A stretch of 64,000 nt of DNA from Microdochium bolleyi (Eukaryota; Ascomycota; Sordariomycetes; Xylariales; Microdochiaceae). The notes beneath the pieces are model-generated. The model searched no databases. It was given only the letters and a program-made list of their open reading frames with translations, and was not told where the DNA came from. The stretch spans positions 1 to 64,000 of the forward strand of contig KQ964273.1 in NCBI GenBank assembly GCA_001566295.1. Direction: 5' to 3'. The position numbers and the translations under genes were made by a program. Shown in pieces: positions 43,519 through 54,732 of this stretch. How positions within the stretch are numbered: the stretch's first letter is position 1; each line of letters starts with the position of its first letter.

Positions 43519-44389
43519 CATGAGAGGCCAATCTGGTTACCACTCCACGAGCTGTGAGAAAAACGAACCCCTGGCCTGAATACATGTGGCGGAGTGTTCC
43601 CGTGTCGATAGCACTCAGCTGAGGCCGGCGATCTCCTGATTAGGACCTAGTCTTTGCACTTACAATAGCCGTCGTCTTCGGGGGCCTTGTGGCGCCCTGA
43701 AAGGGCTTAGCGGATCTCCAACTGTAATTTCCGCCTGCATAAGATCAAAAAGTAGTCGGTAAGTTCCGGCCGGGATCGTGGGCATCCAGGCCTTTGCCCA
43801 CGATCCTGGCCTTTGCAGAGTGCAGAAAGTCGCTCTTCCTTCGATCTGCCTCTGCACGGACACTTTGCAGAGCGTCTCGATCATCACCGGCCTAATGAGG
43901 CCATGACCCTGCCAGCATGCAGCGAAGTAGAACGTCCGCATGCCTGGAGCGAAGCCATTAGCGTTGGTGCAGATTATGCCCCCTGAGCTGGGGCAAGACA
44001 ATAATCTCGACCAAAAGGAGTCCACGACGATACTGAAATATGTCAACATTGGTTCTCTGATGTCACTTAGGCAGCGGAGGTTTCGCAGGTTCTGCGTTCA
44101 GACAAATGTATCATCATGCAGAGTTGAGAGCGCAGATATGTGGCTCAACGAGTGAACTCCTTCCCACTCCTGTCTGCGGCTGTGGCAAACTCTCTTGACT
44201 TTGTTTGTCGTGCCATAGGTTGCGCTACCCAATCTCACCCCACCGCGTCGAGCTGCAGAGGAACGGGTTGATGGACTCATCCATGCATTGACTCATTGCC
44301 ACCGGATGAAGGGCCTTTAAACTGTGCAAGGCCGTGAACGGGTCATTTCTCGCAAGTGTTTATATGTTCTAATAAAACACCGTCCTTCT
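43519..44389. other. intergenic upstream of 5S gene
   Basis: A 129-codon minus-strand ORF at 43660-44049 has no signal peptide, domain or splice support. Otherwise featureless; the last 60 bases are AT-rich, as expected just upstream of a fungal 5S gene. Confidence 0.4.
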
Positions 44390-44508
44390 ACATACGACCA
44401 TAGGATCGAGAAAATTGAGGGTCCCGTCCGCTCCCCTGTACACAAGCTCGATACCGCCGGATCAGTAGTTGGGTCGGTGACGACCAGCGAATCCCCGGTG
44501 TTGTATGT
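44390..44508 (+). rRNA. 5S rRNA, complete
   Basis: 119 nt beginning ACATACGACCATAGGA and ending GTTGTATGT, the standard ascomycete 5S termini, followed by GTTTT as terminator. Helix I (ACATACGAC with GTTGTATGT) and helix II (GGATCGAG with CTCGATACC, one bulged A) pair well, and GTCGGTGACGAC forms the helix IV hairpin. Compared with the usual fungal 5S, helices II, III and IV have changed on both sides so that pairing is kept. It is an isolated gene rather than part of an array, and Pol III transcribes it. Confidence 0.95.
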
Positions 44509-45001
44509 GTTTTGCTAGTCTGTGTGTCTTTAAGCCGCGGTCTTGACCAATTGTAATCGTCTCCAGCACCCTCCGAAGTCTGCCTCCGCCACTGAGGGCA
44601 GATGCCCTTTTTGGACGGTGTTGATGAGTGCCGTCAGTTGAGGATCAGATCAGGCGCCTAAGGTCCCCGCAGTGCCCTCGGGGGTGCCGGGCGGCTATGG
44701 GAAGGGCGGCTAAGCGCGCAGCAAAGCCAAAACAATGGGGGAGTGCGGTCGGAGGCTGTTGGTCAACGTCCCCGGCTCGGGTGCATCTATACACCCTGTC
44801 GAAGCATGCCACATGCAGCATGGCCTGGTTTGGGGGGGGGGGGGGGGGGGTTAGCCGCCCGTTGGTTGATCAAGGACATGGTCATGAAACTTCATAGAAC
44901 CAACATCCGACCCCTTAAGAAGGTGTCCCTCCCGTGACCTTGCGACAGCATATGCATCCGTGTCATATTCCCCGCGATCAACGGTTCGGCTGTGAGGAGA
45001 G
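44509..45001. other. intergenic with G19 homopolymer
   Basis: Between the 5S gene and the membrane-protein gene. Contains a run of 19 G at 44832-44850. No gene. Confidence 0.4.
44832..44850. repeat. G19 homopolymer
   Basis: Nineteen consecutive G residues preceded by TTT. The exact length is prone to sequencing error. Confidence 0.85.
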
Positions 45002-47403
45002 ATGCATCCATACAAGCCTCTCACGCGGACAGGCAACACACAAAGTTCACCGATGCCTGCAGACAACTGCAGCAAACCACTAATCTTCATGTCGTCGTCA
45101 CACCTGGCTGAATCCGCCCGTGACGAGCCAGCGACAAAAGACCGCCACACGCCAAGTATCGGGGAGTCACAGGGTCGCCCCGACAAGTCGACTGGTTTGG
45201 GCGCGTGGTCGAGTTTCTTAGCGGTTATTTCGATCACCGCTCTATTCGGGACGACTACCTTCCTATCTTGGTTATGGTTTGGGAACCACGACACAAGCGC
45301 GTGGCGCAGTTTGATGCTGAGTGCCTACGGCACGCAGACAATCACCATCTCGGCCATCATCATCCGGACGGCGATCAGCACGCTCGCAGCCATCAGCACG
45401 GCCATGATAGCGTCAATCGTCCTTGAATGGCACGGCGTCCCTCTCGAGGCCGTAGTCCCGATCTCGCTGGCCAGATATTCGAACAACGGGCCCCAGTCCC
45501 TGGCGAGATTTTCTCTCACGCCCACTGTGGCGGGCTGGTTCTGGTCTTCCATTATCATGATCCTCTTCTTTATACTCATGGCTTCACAATTCACCTCGAC
45601 TCTCCTCGTACGGGACTTGCGACCACTGTCTATCGTCGACTTCGCCAAGACAGTGCCAAATCGATACACCGTCGTTGGCCACCGTGACCGAGCCATAAAA
45701 GACACAAACATTGCCATCTTTGGGGGCGCTTTCGATTATCTTTATCGTCGGCCGACCACCTTCGGCATCTTCGCCGACTTCTCGAAACCCTCAGATACTT
45801 CTGACGACATCGACGACACGGGTGTCTCAGTCCGAGCTCTGCTTCCAATTGCTTCTCAAATTGAGAGGGAACATGTGCGCAAATTCCAAGGCGTCGCTCG
45901 AGTTATTGACTCTCGTGTCGTCTGTGTCCGACCCGAGATCAGTAATGCTCGGCTGTGTGGATCGCGGCCGGCGAGCAACAAGGTTGTCCACAGTTTCTGC
46001 GGGACAATCCGACGAGATCGCCTTCCCCCAAATTTATGGGTTCCTCAGCGTCCAACAGCGGACTACGCCGCCGAGTCTGGCCTGAACGCGACCTCGATCG
46101 ACACGGACTTCAAGTGTGATATCGTGGCCGGATACGGCCTTCCTGATCAGTTTCAATGGGCGTTATGCAGGGTTTCCATGTCTTTCACCCTCTTGTCTGT
46201 CCTCACAAATGCCACCGCCTATGGTGACTGGCATCCAAGTGCACAATACCAAAACCGAGCCTGGCTGGTGCTCAACATCGGTCATATGTACACCCAGCTG
46301 CCACAGACAAATCTGACGAATGGGACGTGGGCGACGCTTGAGTCCAAGGGTGATGGTGCATGGTTGAAACAACGTCTACAATGGACCTCGGCAAAGAAGA
46401 ACTCTACCCTGCAACCAACTACACTGGATTTCCAGGCGTCTTGGTGCGCCGAAGTTGGTCCGTAAGTATTACTCTTGAAGCATTCCTCCCCCCAAGATGT
46501 CTTCTGACTCATAGAAACGTGGACAGTGAGGCGCCAGTCGCACATCTCAACATCACTGCCTCCAGCCCCAGCCAGACCACGATGAGGGAGCCAACGTACA
46601 GCACCAACGCGACATCCAACACTTTCGACACCGAGGCACTCAGGCAGCAAGTGGGCGCTGCCCCAAGAGTAAGCAACCTCGGCCCTCAAGTTCTTACCAT
46701 AACGGAAGAGGACATGGAAAAGAGCCTCTCCGCTGTGCGAGGTGTGCAGCTCAGCTCGGACGCCCTGTCCGCCGATTTCCACGGCGATCCGAACTTTGGT
46801 GACACCATGGGGTGGCTCGGTGCTCGGGCAAGTATCTCTGGGCGTGTGCGACAGATCAACCTAAGCCCAGATGTCCTCACCGAGGCCAGCCGGACTGTGA
46901 GCCAGGAAGTGAGGGCGGTCGATGGCCTGCTGTGCTCCATATTCGGCGATACCATACGCGAGACGAACTCGCCGGCGCGCGCACTCCAGGCTTTCCGCAC
47001 CGTCCAGTACCGCACCATCTACTACGACCTCATCGGCTCGTTCACTGCGGATCCGGAGAACCCGAGGACCGCGCTGATCGAGAGCTTCACCACAGTGCTC
47101 GCCCCTACGTCCTGGACCGGGTTCGCGGCGGTAGTGGCGGTCATTGCCGCCCACCTGGGCGTCTTCTTCACGGTGCTCGTGCTGTACTGCCGGTGGTCTC
47201 GCTGGTCTCTGTTGGACAACGGCTGGTCGGCTGTTGCGCAGATCGTGGCCAACGAGGACGCGCAGGTTCTTCTCAGCGGCTGTTCCGGGATGCCTGATGG
47301 CAGGGTCAAAGATTGGATACATAGCGGCGCGCACAGGGCTGCCAGTATCAGATACGAGCTGGAGGATGGGATTGTGGTGCGTAAGCGTGACAGGAGCGGC
47401 TGA
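45002..47403 (+). CDS. large integral membrane protein of unknown function
   Basis: Two exons, join(45002..46461, 46527..47403), with a 65-nt intron (GTAAGT, TTCTGACTC branch, GGACAG), encode 778 residues. Three hydrophobic helices lie in the first 220 residues (AVISITALFGTTTFLSWLWF, ISAIIIRTAISTLAAIS, SIIMILFFILMASQF). A large segment of about 450 residues with many NxT/S sequons and cysteines follows, and a last helix is near the C-terminus (FAAVVAVIAAHLGVFFTVLVLYC). The pattern suggests a large lumenal or extracellular loop and a short cytosolic tail (LLDNGWSAVAQIVANEDAQVLL). This architecture is common in uncharacterised fungal plasma-membrane proteins; no function is proposed. Confidence 0.85.
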
Positions 47404-50400
47404 TTCAGGTCTTTCGAAGACCCAAGTCCCAAAGCGTGACTGGTCACCGTTGCAGCGGGTGATATCAGTACGGCGCGCGGCTCATCATTTCCGCCTCGGT
47501 CTGAACGCTGATCAATACTCCGGGGTACCCTCCCAACTGAGAAAAATGTTCAAAACGAGTGCGAAACCGATGTCATCGTTCATTGTGAGGCCTCTCCGCG
47601 TCACAGGCACCATGGCGGTTACTGCCGGCCCCAGCTCTGTCCTTACGTCTTGATCGCTTCGGTGTGTGAGAAAAGTGAGAATCACTCTAATCAAAGATGC
47701 ATGGCCTTGGAGCTGCGAACGCACTGTTTCGAGCTGATAACGCACTGACGATGGAAAAGATGGACAGGTTCTGGCTGCCCCAGAGCTCGAAGTCCGTCAA
47801 GTTTCAGTCCTCACCACAATGTCGACAATGAGGTGGTTCAGCCGTCCGTGACAAACCACGACCTCAGTCAGGGAGAAGAGCTTGCCGGGCTGGCCTCAGA
47901 TTCGGGCCAAGTGCGTGTAGTCCTCGTCGACGACAACATCAACATCAATAGTAAGCCGACGGCAGAAAGAAAGGGGTCTCCGAGGTTTGCCCACGCCTTG
48001 CCACGAACCCATTCGGCGAGGCTCAGGAACATCTCCTAGAGCGGCAGCAGTGCCGCTGTATGATCGTCGTGTTCGTGCAGCTTGTAATCCTCGCGGCTTG
48101 CGGCTTGTGTCAGCATCGCTCTCCTCTCGCGCCAGACTATTAGGCCACACACGCTGCGGTGGGTTGGCTTTCTTGTGGCTATCGCCTGGCAATGTCCTGA
48201 CATGCTCCCGCTCCCTTTGTGGTACGCCTTTCGGCGTGATATTCCTGCTGCTGATGCTGTGATATGGCTACTTAATGTACACTTACCGACTGGCACCAGA
48301 ATGATACGGGCCTGTAGAAGCCAACGTTTCCGTGCCATGACGTGGCCAGCTGCAACGCCATGCGACAAGGCGTATCCGTCCACCAACATACGTCCTTCGC
48401 AGAATCCGGTCCCTATGTGGTAGAGTGAGAGCCCAAGACAGACACCCAAGTTGCCCGGCCGAGAGGGGTGCCTGTCTTCCTTGTTTCATTGAGCAGCTCT
48501 CACTGCCATCCATTCTATTGCCATCCACAAACGTCCACCACGCAGGAGCCAGGAGAAGTCCCCGCAGGCGTCAATGCCTGCTCCCATGCCTTCTTAGCTC
48601 TCCATAGCCGCTGCAGCCCAACTACTTAGTTACCATATCAGATTTAGGGAGGAAGCACCGGTGGCAATACGGAGCCAGCTGATTACTGGATTCCGTCCTA
48701 CTCATCTCGCTGCTTGTCTAGTGTTGCCAACTCACCATCCTTCCTCCAGCCAGCAGCGCACACCCGATTCTCACCAATGTCCTCATCCTCGTGGGCTCTA
48801 GGGCCAATATGGGCGTGCCCTTGCTTCAGCAAAGCCTACCCGTTCTTTGACAGAGCGACAGTCGCATACGCAGGGACCGAGCACAGCGCACCGCAGTAGC
48901 AAAGCCTACCCCCGCGATACTTGTGGACTCGGCGAAGCAGGTACTCTCGCCAGCCGGTTTCAAGGGGAGAAGTACAATACACTGCAGGTCTAGGTCTCTG
49001 CGGCGTCTATAGACAATTTCTTTTCGGAACAGAAGGAAGGGGTTCCCTAAGATAAGTTGGGGGTACCCCATCGCCTTTTCGCATCTGCCTCCGTCATAGA
49101 TCTGACAAGAAGATTCTTCTTCGTTATTTCTTCTCAACGCTTTTTGAATCGAAGATGGCTGTTGGTTGTTCCGAGTCAGGCTTTCGATGATGAATGAGCA
49201 CGGAAGATCACGTCCCGTTGCCCCCGGAAAGCCAAATTCTCCCATAGATCGCCGCCATCGACTTTTGTGCTCCGATGACAACAAGTCGATCCTTGGGCGC
49301 ATCGGCCCTGATTCATCGGTGGCCCGGCCAGCGAGGACGGCCATCTTGTCCTCGTCATGGACAATCTGGCGGGGTGACATCATCTGAGACATTCCTCGCT
49401 GCCGAGGCGCGCGTCCACGTCCTCTGCACGGTCTAGCGGCCGAGAAACCGCAGCGGGGATGGGCTGGAATGCAAAGCCACGGCTGCGATACTGATTATGT
49501 GCGGCTGGCGCCCCGCCCGCTCCCACCTTGGAAGCTTGTGTCCAGATCAAAGTTTCCCATGAGTCGGGGGTGGCTCTCGGATGGCGCTTGCCGAGCGCGA
49601 CAGCATCTGCGAACCCTCTTCCGCCGTGGCTGGAAGGCGCCCGGAGACGTCACAGGCCAAGCAGGGCGAGAGGAAGTGAGGCTTAGAGAAGTGTTATTTT
49701 GCGATTGCAAGGTTCAGCGGCATGGCGGTGAAGGGAGAGGTCTATACGGCGGCGCAGAAAGGCCACAGGTGCCAGCATGTGTGCGGCTGAAGATACAGCA
49801 CAGCCAAGGTCAGGCGCATGCATTGCCCCATGAGCTGAGCTCAGGTGTACCGAGTATGCGGTCCTTCGGAGCACAACTTGCTTCCAGCTCCCCGAAATAG
49901 ACGGTCGGCCAGGTGCCGCTGCAGACCCGCGCCACTGCCGTGGTCGCCGCTCCGAGAGTCACACGGACCCTGCATCAGCCGGTTTGACTTTTTCACCACC
50001 GCGGCTTCGATCCCAAAGAGGAAGCCAGATGTCTCAAACGGGCAGGGTCTGGTTGCTTCATTCGACCACGCAAGGCTCTTGCGGGAGCCGTCCTGCCAGA
50101 GCGAGGCCCCGGCTGTGGGCCCCAAGCTTCGGGTCTAATCCTACATCTCGAGAGGCATGCCGTCATTGCTGGGGAGGGCCTCAGCCGGCGGTGGGAATTG
50201 ACATGTCCGACGGCTGCCCGTCACGCGGGTGGTGCAGTAGCTGCCTTTTGGCTTTGCCTCTAAGGCGCCCAATTGGGGCGAGACGTGCCTTGGTCGAAAC
50301 TCTGAGTGCTGGCTGGAGCACTCTGGGTCGATCTAGGAAGTGACTTTCGGCCGGTTGAGGGCTCTGCACGTGGCGAAACGCATCCCGGCGTCGATCCTTT

Positions 50401-51022
50401 TGGAAAGTGCTGTCCGCCGGCATCAATGCCACGGGCAGTACAGGCAGGGCAGAGTCGCCCTTGGCGGGGTTTTCCGCACATCGCCAATGTCTCTTCTGGT
50501 ACTTGGCAAGTCAGGGACAGGTGAGACATTGAGGGTCGGGGGCTGAACACAGACATGCACCCACACAGCTGCCACAGCCACCTCTGGCCTCGGCATACTT
50601 CGTGTTCCCAGCTCGGTCGGCGGAGAGCCACGTTGGACAAGGTTTCCCGCCAGGGCGTTCTCGCCGCCGGCCGGTGGACGCCCGCCCTTGGCTGCGTTGG
50701 GCGTTGGCAGCCGCTAGATCGGCGCCGGCGCCTCGTTTGGCACATGTCTCTCGATGCCCACCCGCCACGCACGCGGGAATGGAATGTGTCCCGCCCGCGT
50801 GGTGTGTGCCTGGCCCTGGAGTCTGCATGCCACGCGCGGCCGTTGATAAAAAGGGACGGCATGCGCATCCCTTTCTGGCAGAGGACGACTACCGCTGTTG
50901 TCTCATATTCGGTTATTCCTCGTCCGTCACTCGAATTCTGCAGACGTGTTGTGTTGCTAGCTCTCTCAAGACAGACTCCCGCATTCGAATCACTGTGCTG
51001 GTCCTGAGACACACAAGCAACG
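47404..51022. other. intergenic, mostly empty
   Basis: 3.6 kb, the longest gene-poor stretch apart from the right end. Apart from the receiver-domain remnant listed separately, ORFs such as 48826-49392 (-) and 50260-51033 (-) show random composition. The final 200 bp is the promoter of the subtilase at 51023, with a GATAAAAAG element near 50846. Confidence 0.4.
47812..47954 (+). pseudogene. possible response-regulator receiver-domain remnant
   Basis: An open stretch ends in QVRVVLVDDNININ, closely matching the first beta-strand and acidic pocket (RVLLVDDNxIN) of receiver domains in fungal hybrid histidine kinases. A GTAAGC donor follows immediately, as at some receiver-domain introns, but no continuation (conserved KLL helix or later Asp-containing strand) is found downstream, and no kinase domain lies upstream. 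It therefore looks like a fragment rather than a gene. Confidence 0.35.
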
Positions 51023-52210
51023 ATGAAGGTCACTTCTTCCCTCCTCCTCGTCCTCTCGCCCCTCGCGGCTCATGGCCTCACCATCGTCGACCCCAAAGGC
51101 GAGGCGGTGGCCAACTCGTACCTCGCCGTCCTGAAGCCCGTCTTCGGCGTTGCCAGCGTGGACGCGATTGGCGTCAGCATTCAGCAGTCTGTCGGCACTC
51201 AGGTCACCACAGGGAGCCCCATCACGCTCGGCGACACCTTCACTGCGATCCCCATCAACGGCACCAAGAACGCCATCGCTGCGCTCTCGGCCGTCTCGCA
51301 GATCGCCTACATTGAGCCCAACTACAAGGTCAAAACGCAGGCCATCATCTCCCAGAAGTCCCCGGAGAACTGGGGTCTCGCGCGCCTGTCGAGCCGGACG
51401 CCGCTCGCCACCAAGTACCTCTACGACGAGCGCGCCGGCAACAAGACATTCGCGTACATCATTGACACAGGCATCGACGTCAAGCACAAGAACTTCCAGG
51501 GCCGCGCCAAGTTCGGCTACTCGACGATCCCCGGCCAGACCGGCGACGGCAATGGCCACGGCACCCACGTCGCGGGCATTGTGGGATCCCAGAAGTACGG
51601 CGTCGCCAAGAAGACGTGCCTCATCGCTGTCAAGGTCCTCGACGACACGGGCAGCGGCTCCATGGCCGGCGTCATCGAGGGCTTGCAGTGGGCCCTCGCC
51701 GATGCCAAGAAGAACAAGCGCCTGAAGAAATCCGTCGCCAACATGTCTCTCGCCGGCGGCGTGTCGCAGGCCATGGACGACGCTGTCAACGCGGCAGCCG
51801 CTGCTGGCCTCTTCGTCGCCGTCGCCGCGGGCAACAGCAATGTCAACACCAACACCGCGAGCCCGGCCAACGCCGCAGGCGCGTGCACGGTTGCCGCGAC
51901 CGACATCACCGACCGCCGCGCCGGCTTCTCCAATTGGGGTCCCGGCGTCGACATCTTCGCCCCGGGCGTTGACATCGCCAGCACGTGGAAGGACGGCGGC
52001 GTCGCGCGGCTGAGCGGCACCAGCATGGCGAGCCCGCACATCGCCGGCCTCGCGGCGTACACGCTCAGCATCGGCAAGTACAAGACTCCCGCGGACATGT
52101 GCAACTATCTCAAGTCCATCGCGACAAAGAACATCGTCACGGACCCGAACGGGACGGTGAACCAGCTCGCCTTCAACGGCGCCGTGGTCACCAAGAACGG
52201 GTCAAACTGA
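51023..52210 (+). CDS. secreted intronless subtilisin-like protease (S8A)
   Basis: A single 395-codon ORF. Signal peptide (MKVTSSLLLVLSPLAAHG), I9 propeptide (NSYLAVLKPVFG to IAYIEPNYKV), then the catalytic domain with Asp148 (YIIDTGID), His179 (NGHGTHVAG) and Ser334 (SGTSMASPHIAG). AAGNSN holds the oxyanion asparagine. It is similar in size and order to the subtilase at 4238-5599 but shares only family-level identity, has no introns and lacks its cysteine pattern. It probably acts as an extracellular endopeptidase. Two NGT/NKT sequons are present. Confidence 0.95.
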   Translation: MKVTSSLLLVLSPLAAHGLTIVDPKGEAVANSYLAVLKPVFGVASVDAIGVSIQQSVGTQVTTGSPITLGDTFTAIPINGTKNAIAALSAVSQIAYIEPNYKVKTQAIISQKSPENWGLARLSSRTPLATKYLYDERAGNKTFAYIIDTGIDVKHKNFQGRAKFGYSTIPGQTGDGNGHGTHVAGIVGSQKYGVAKKTCLIAVKVLDDTGSGSMAGVIEGLQWALADAKKNKRLKKSVANMSLAGGVSQAMDDAVNAAAAAGLFVAVAAGNSNVNTNTASPANAAGACTVAATDITDRRAGFSNWGPGVDIFAPGVDIASTWKDGGVARLSGTSMASPHIAGLAAYTLSIGKYKTPADMCNYLKSIATKNIVTDPNGTVNQLAFNGAVVTKNGSN

Positions 52211-53644
52211 GATGCTATGACTTTATGCCCTTAGGGGTGCCTTGTTTATTATGATGGGAGTTGATCATAGAGCTCCAGGAGTTTGTCTATAATCCTGTTC
52301 CTTTCCGTCCCGTTACATATTCCGAGTACGCTATTGTATATACAGTTAGAACGAACCAAAGCAGCATGCCATTGACAACAAACTAAGAGTTCCCACTTTG
52401 AACATGCATGTGCCGCTGGCGAGTCTTGACTTTGCTCAAAAATGTGCTACTGCCAAACAAGCCATGGACTCTAGGCCTTCAACATCGTTGATCGCCATCA
52501 GACCTAGAGTTCACTGCATTGGAAAGGTGGAGAGGGATCGAAGCATTCTCACAGTGCGTGTGCTGCGCTATTTGTGCCCTAAACGAACCTTCGACGTGCA
52601 AATGATTCTCCTCAGCATTAGATTGGCGAGAACGCTGCTCTGGATGGAGGCTTGACTTGAGATACCCAGTCTATGGTATTGCGCAACCAAACCCAATGAA
52701 TTCTAAGAGGGAGATCCGGAGTCCACGTGTCACATGCAAAGCCGCGGAAGGGCCGGCTGCACTACCCACCCCCTGCCAACGCAACGTTCCAGTGTGAGAT
52801 CCCTCAATGCAGCGGTTTGTATACCTCTGGACCCATAATCGGCCTACACGAATCCCAAAGAAGAAATACTGCCTCGCCCTACAACCCGATGGAACTTCTA
52901 AATAAGCTGACGACCTCTGAGCATGCCAAGCTGCAGGAGGGTGGCGTCCAAAACATGCGTCTCTTTGCAGCACTGCTGACCCCGGAAGACTTATTGATAT
53001 TTTTGGCCCCCAGGATATCGACGGGCCATGCCGCAGCCGTCATATAAGACTGAGAAACCACCTGCCGAAAAAGGAAATATACCGATGCTGATTTGGGGTC
53101 GGTGAGTCCTGAGTTCCGGTTGATCCATCCTGTTCGGTCTCGTGTGGGCCTTCCACCGCCTGAGGCAATTGCAACATCTCAATGCCCCCGATCAGTCCGC
53201 CCTATATCTCTGAATATGCGCTGACCGCGCAGCTCGGTTCGGAGCTTGCCCATAAAGCATGGTTCCCATATTAAATATCACTGTATATAACTGGCATGGC
53301 AGCTCTTCTGAATCTCAACTCCTGCCAGCCCAGATCCTTCAGCGCAAGACAAGGCGGCTTCGCAAGCGGGGCGGCAGCGGCTCGTATGCGCCACGGACCA
53401 GGTTACACTGCAGCCTTGTGCACACGCTCGGACTGGCCCGTGGGAGCTCTGATGCTTGTCCTTGGGACGCATGGGCCCACAGCATCCTGGAACAAGAAAT
53501 ATTTCCACAAACTGACAGGCATATCGCCTGATGCATATGCAACCGCTGCCGAATAACTCGGATCGAGGATTTTGGCGGCCCATGGTTACAGTCCCACGCA
53601 GCGACACGAGCCCGGGTGAGGAGCTCTGTGCGATGAAGACAATG
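52211..53644. other. intergenic, protease 3' flank
   Basis: 1.4 kb with no recognisable gene; short ORFs on both strands lack domains. Confidence 0.4.
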
Positions 53645-53652
53645 TATATAAA
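53645..53652 (+). promoter_or_regulatory. TATA box of the six-cysteine secreted protein
   Basis: TATATAAA, 92 nt upstream of the ATG at 53744. Confidence 0.65.
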
Positions 53653-53743
53653 TGCCAGACTGGCTGTATAGCTTCTGGCGGATGATTCTCCTGTGCAGCT
53701 TCCTCACGTCTCATTCCAGAACGACAAGCCAGATCCCTTCAAA

Positions 53744-54075
53744 ATGGTTGCCATCAAGTCCCTCATCGCCGTCGCCACCTTTGGCACGATGGCCACCGCC
53801 ACCGCCATCGCCGGCCAGCCCTGCAACTGGAACCCCAACCGTCTCGAGTTCGACTGCGGCCCTGCCGGCGGTGATAGCCAGCAATCGGTACGTACTGCAT
53901 TGTGCCTCGGCCTGCGGAGTTTCGGCAGAGATATGCTAACGCAACTTCTCCTTTCCCTTCACAGCTCCTCTGCGGCCCCGAGGGCAAGTGGGTGGTCCAG
54001 GCCACCTGCAAGAAGCCCACCGTCTGCCCCGTTGGCGGTGGCTTCTGCGTCATCCCCGTTCCTTTCAAGGTCTAA
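53744..54075 (+). CDS. small secreted cysteine-rich protein, effector-like
   Basis: Two exons, join(53744..53887, 53965..54075), with a 77-nt intron (GTACGT, TGCTAAC branch, TTCACAG), encode 84 residues. A signal peptide of about 23 residues (MVAIKSLIAVATFGTMATA) is followed by a 61-residue mature chain with six cysteines at 27, 38, 51, 63, 69 and 76, enough for three disulfides, and two tryptophans. It has no recognised domain. Size, secretion and cysteine content are those of fungal effector or antimicrobial-type proteins, but function is unknown. The single phase-0 intron separates the first two cysteines from the last four. Confidence 0.85.
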
Positions 54076-54613
54076 AGGGCCAAGCAAGCATCGACGACGA
54101 CGATGACGATGACAAAACTTCGCAACAGATTTGGTCATACCCGGTCCGCCAAGCCTGGGAGGTGTTGGTGTTGGTAGATGCGAAGGAATAAATCTGAGCT
54201 TATCAATACCACTCAGCCATTTCTTTGTGCTCTCTTGTGTGCGGCAACGACTCGTGACTTGTGATATGTGTGCACTGAGGCAGCCGTTTCGAGGAATAGC
54301 TTCAGAAGATCTGGGCTGGGTTGTAGTCTCTAAGCTCAACTGCCACATGTTGAATCGCCTCCGGCTTCCCAGCTAAGCCACAGCAGAAATCACAGCTTTA
54401 TTCTAGTTACAGGCATCTGGACGGTCCCGTCTACATTAAAGGCCGCCTCACAGACTACAATTGGATCATCACTGCGGATCACGTCCCTACCTAAATGTAG
54501 TACTTTGCATACCTGGAGCACATGGTACTTGTTAATACCGAGGAGGGGGGATTGCCCTTGATTAGGCAAATGCAATGCGATCAGGATTACACGACTAGCC
54601 AAAATGTCAAAAA
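54076..54613. other. intergenic between secreted-protein gene and 5S
   Basis: 3' flank of the cysteine-rich protein gene and the terminator side of the 5S gene; no coding signal. Confidence 0.4.
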
Positions 54614-54732
54614 ACGTACAACACCGGGGATTCGCTGGTCGTCACCGACCCAACTACTGATCCGGCGGTATCGAGCTTGTGTACAGGGGAGCGGACGGGA
54701 CCCTCAATTTTCTCGATCCTATGGTCGTACGT
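54614..54732 (-). rRNA. 5S rRNA, complete
   Basis: 119 nt on the minus strand, nearly identical to the copy at 44390. It differs in helix I by A3 to G and U117 to C, a compensatory pair (ACGTACGACC...GTTGTACGT). A run of six T follows at 54609-54614, a strong Pol III terminator. The covariation indicates a functional, structure-selected gene rather than a decayed copy. Confidence 0.95.

Noticed and set aside
43660..44049. 129-codon minus-strand ORF upstream of the 5S gene
   Set aside because: No signal peptide, domain or promoter element.
44390..44508. First read as a solo LTR or MITE because the same segment occurs three times in the window
   Set aside because: Length 119, termini ACATACGACC and GTTGTATGT, internal control motifs and T-run terminators identify it as 5S rRNA.
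48826..49392. 188-codon minus-strand ORF in the empty stretch
   Set aside because: Random-like composition, no domain, no promoter or splice context.
50260..51033. 257-codon minus-strand ORF upstream of the secreted subtilase
   Set aside because: Arg/Cys/Pro-rich random composition, and it overlaps the subtilase start and promoter.
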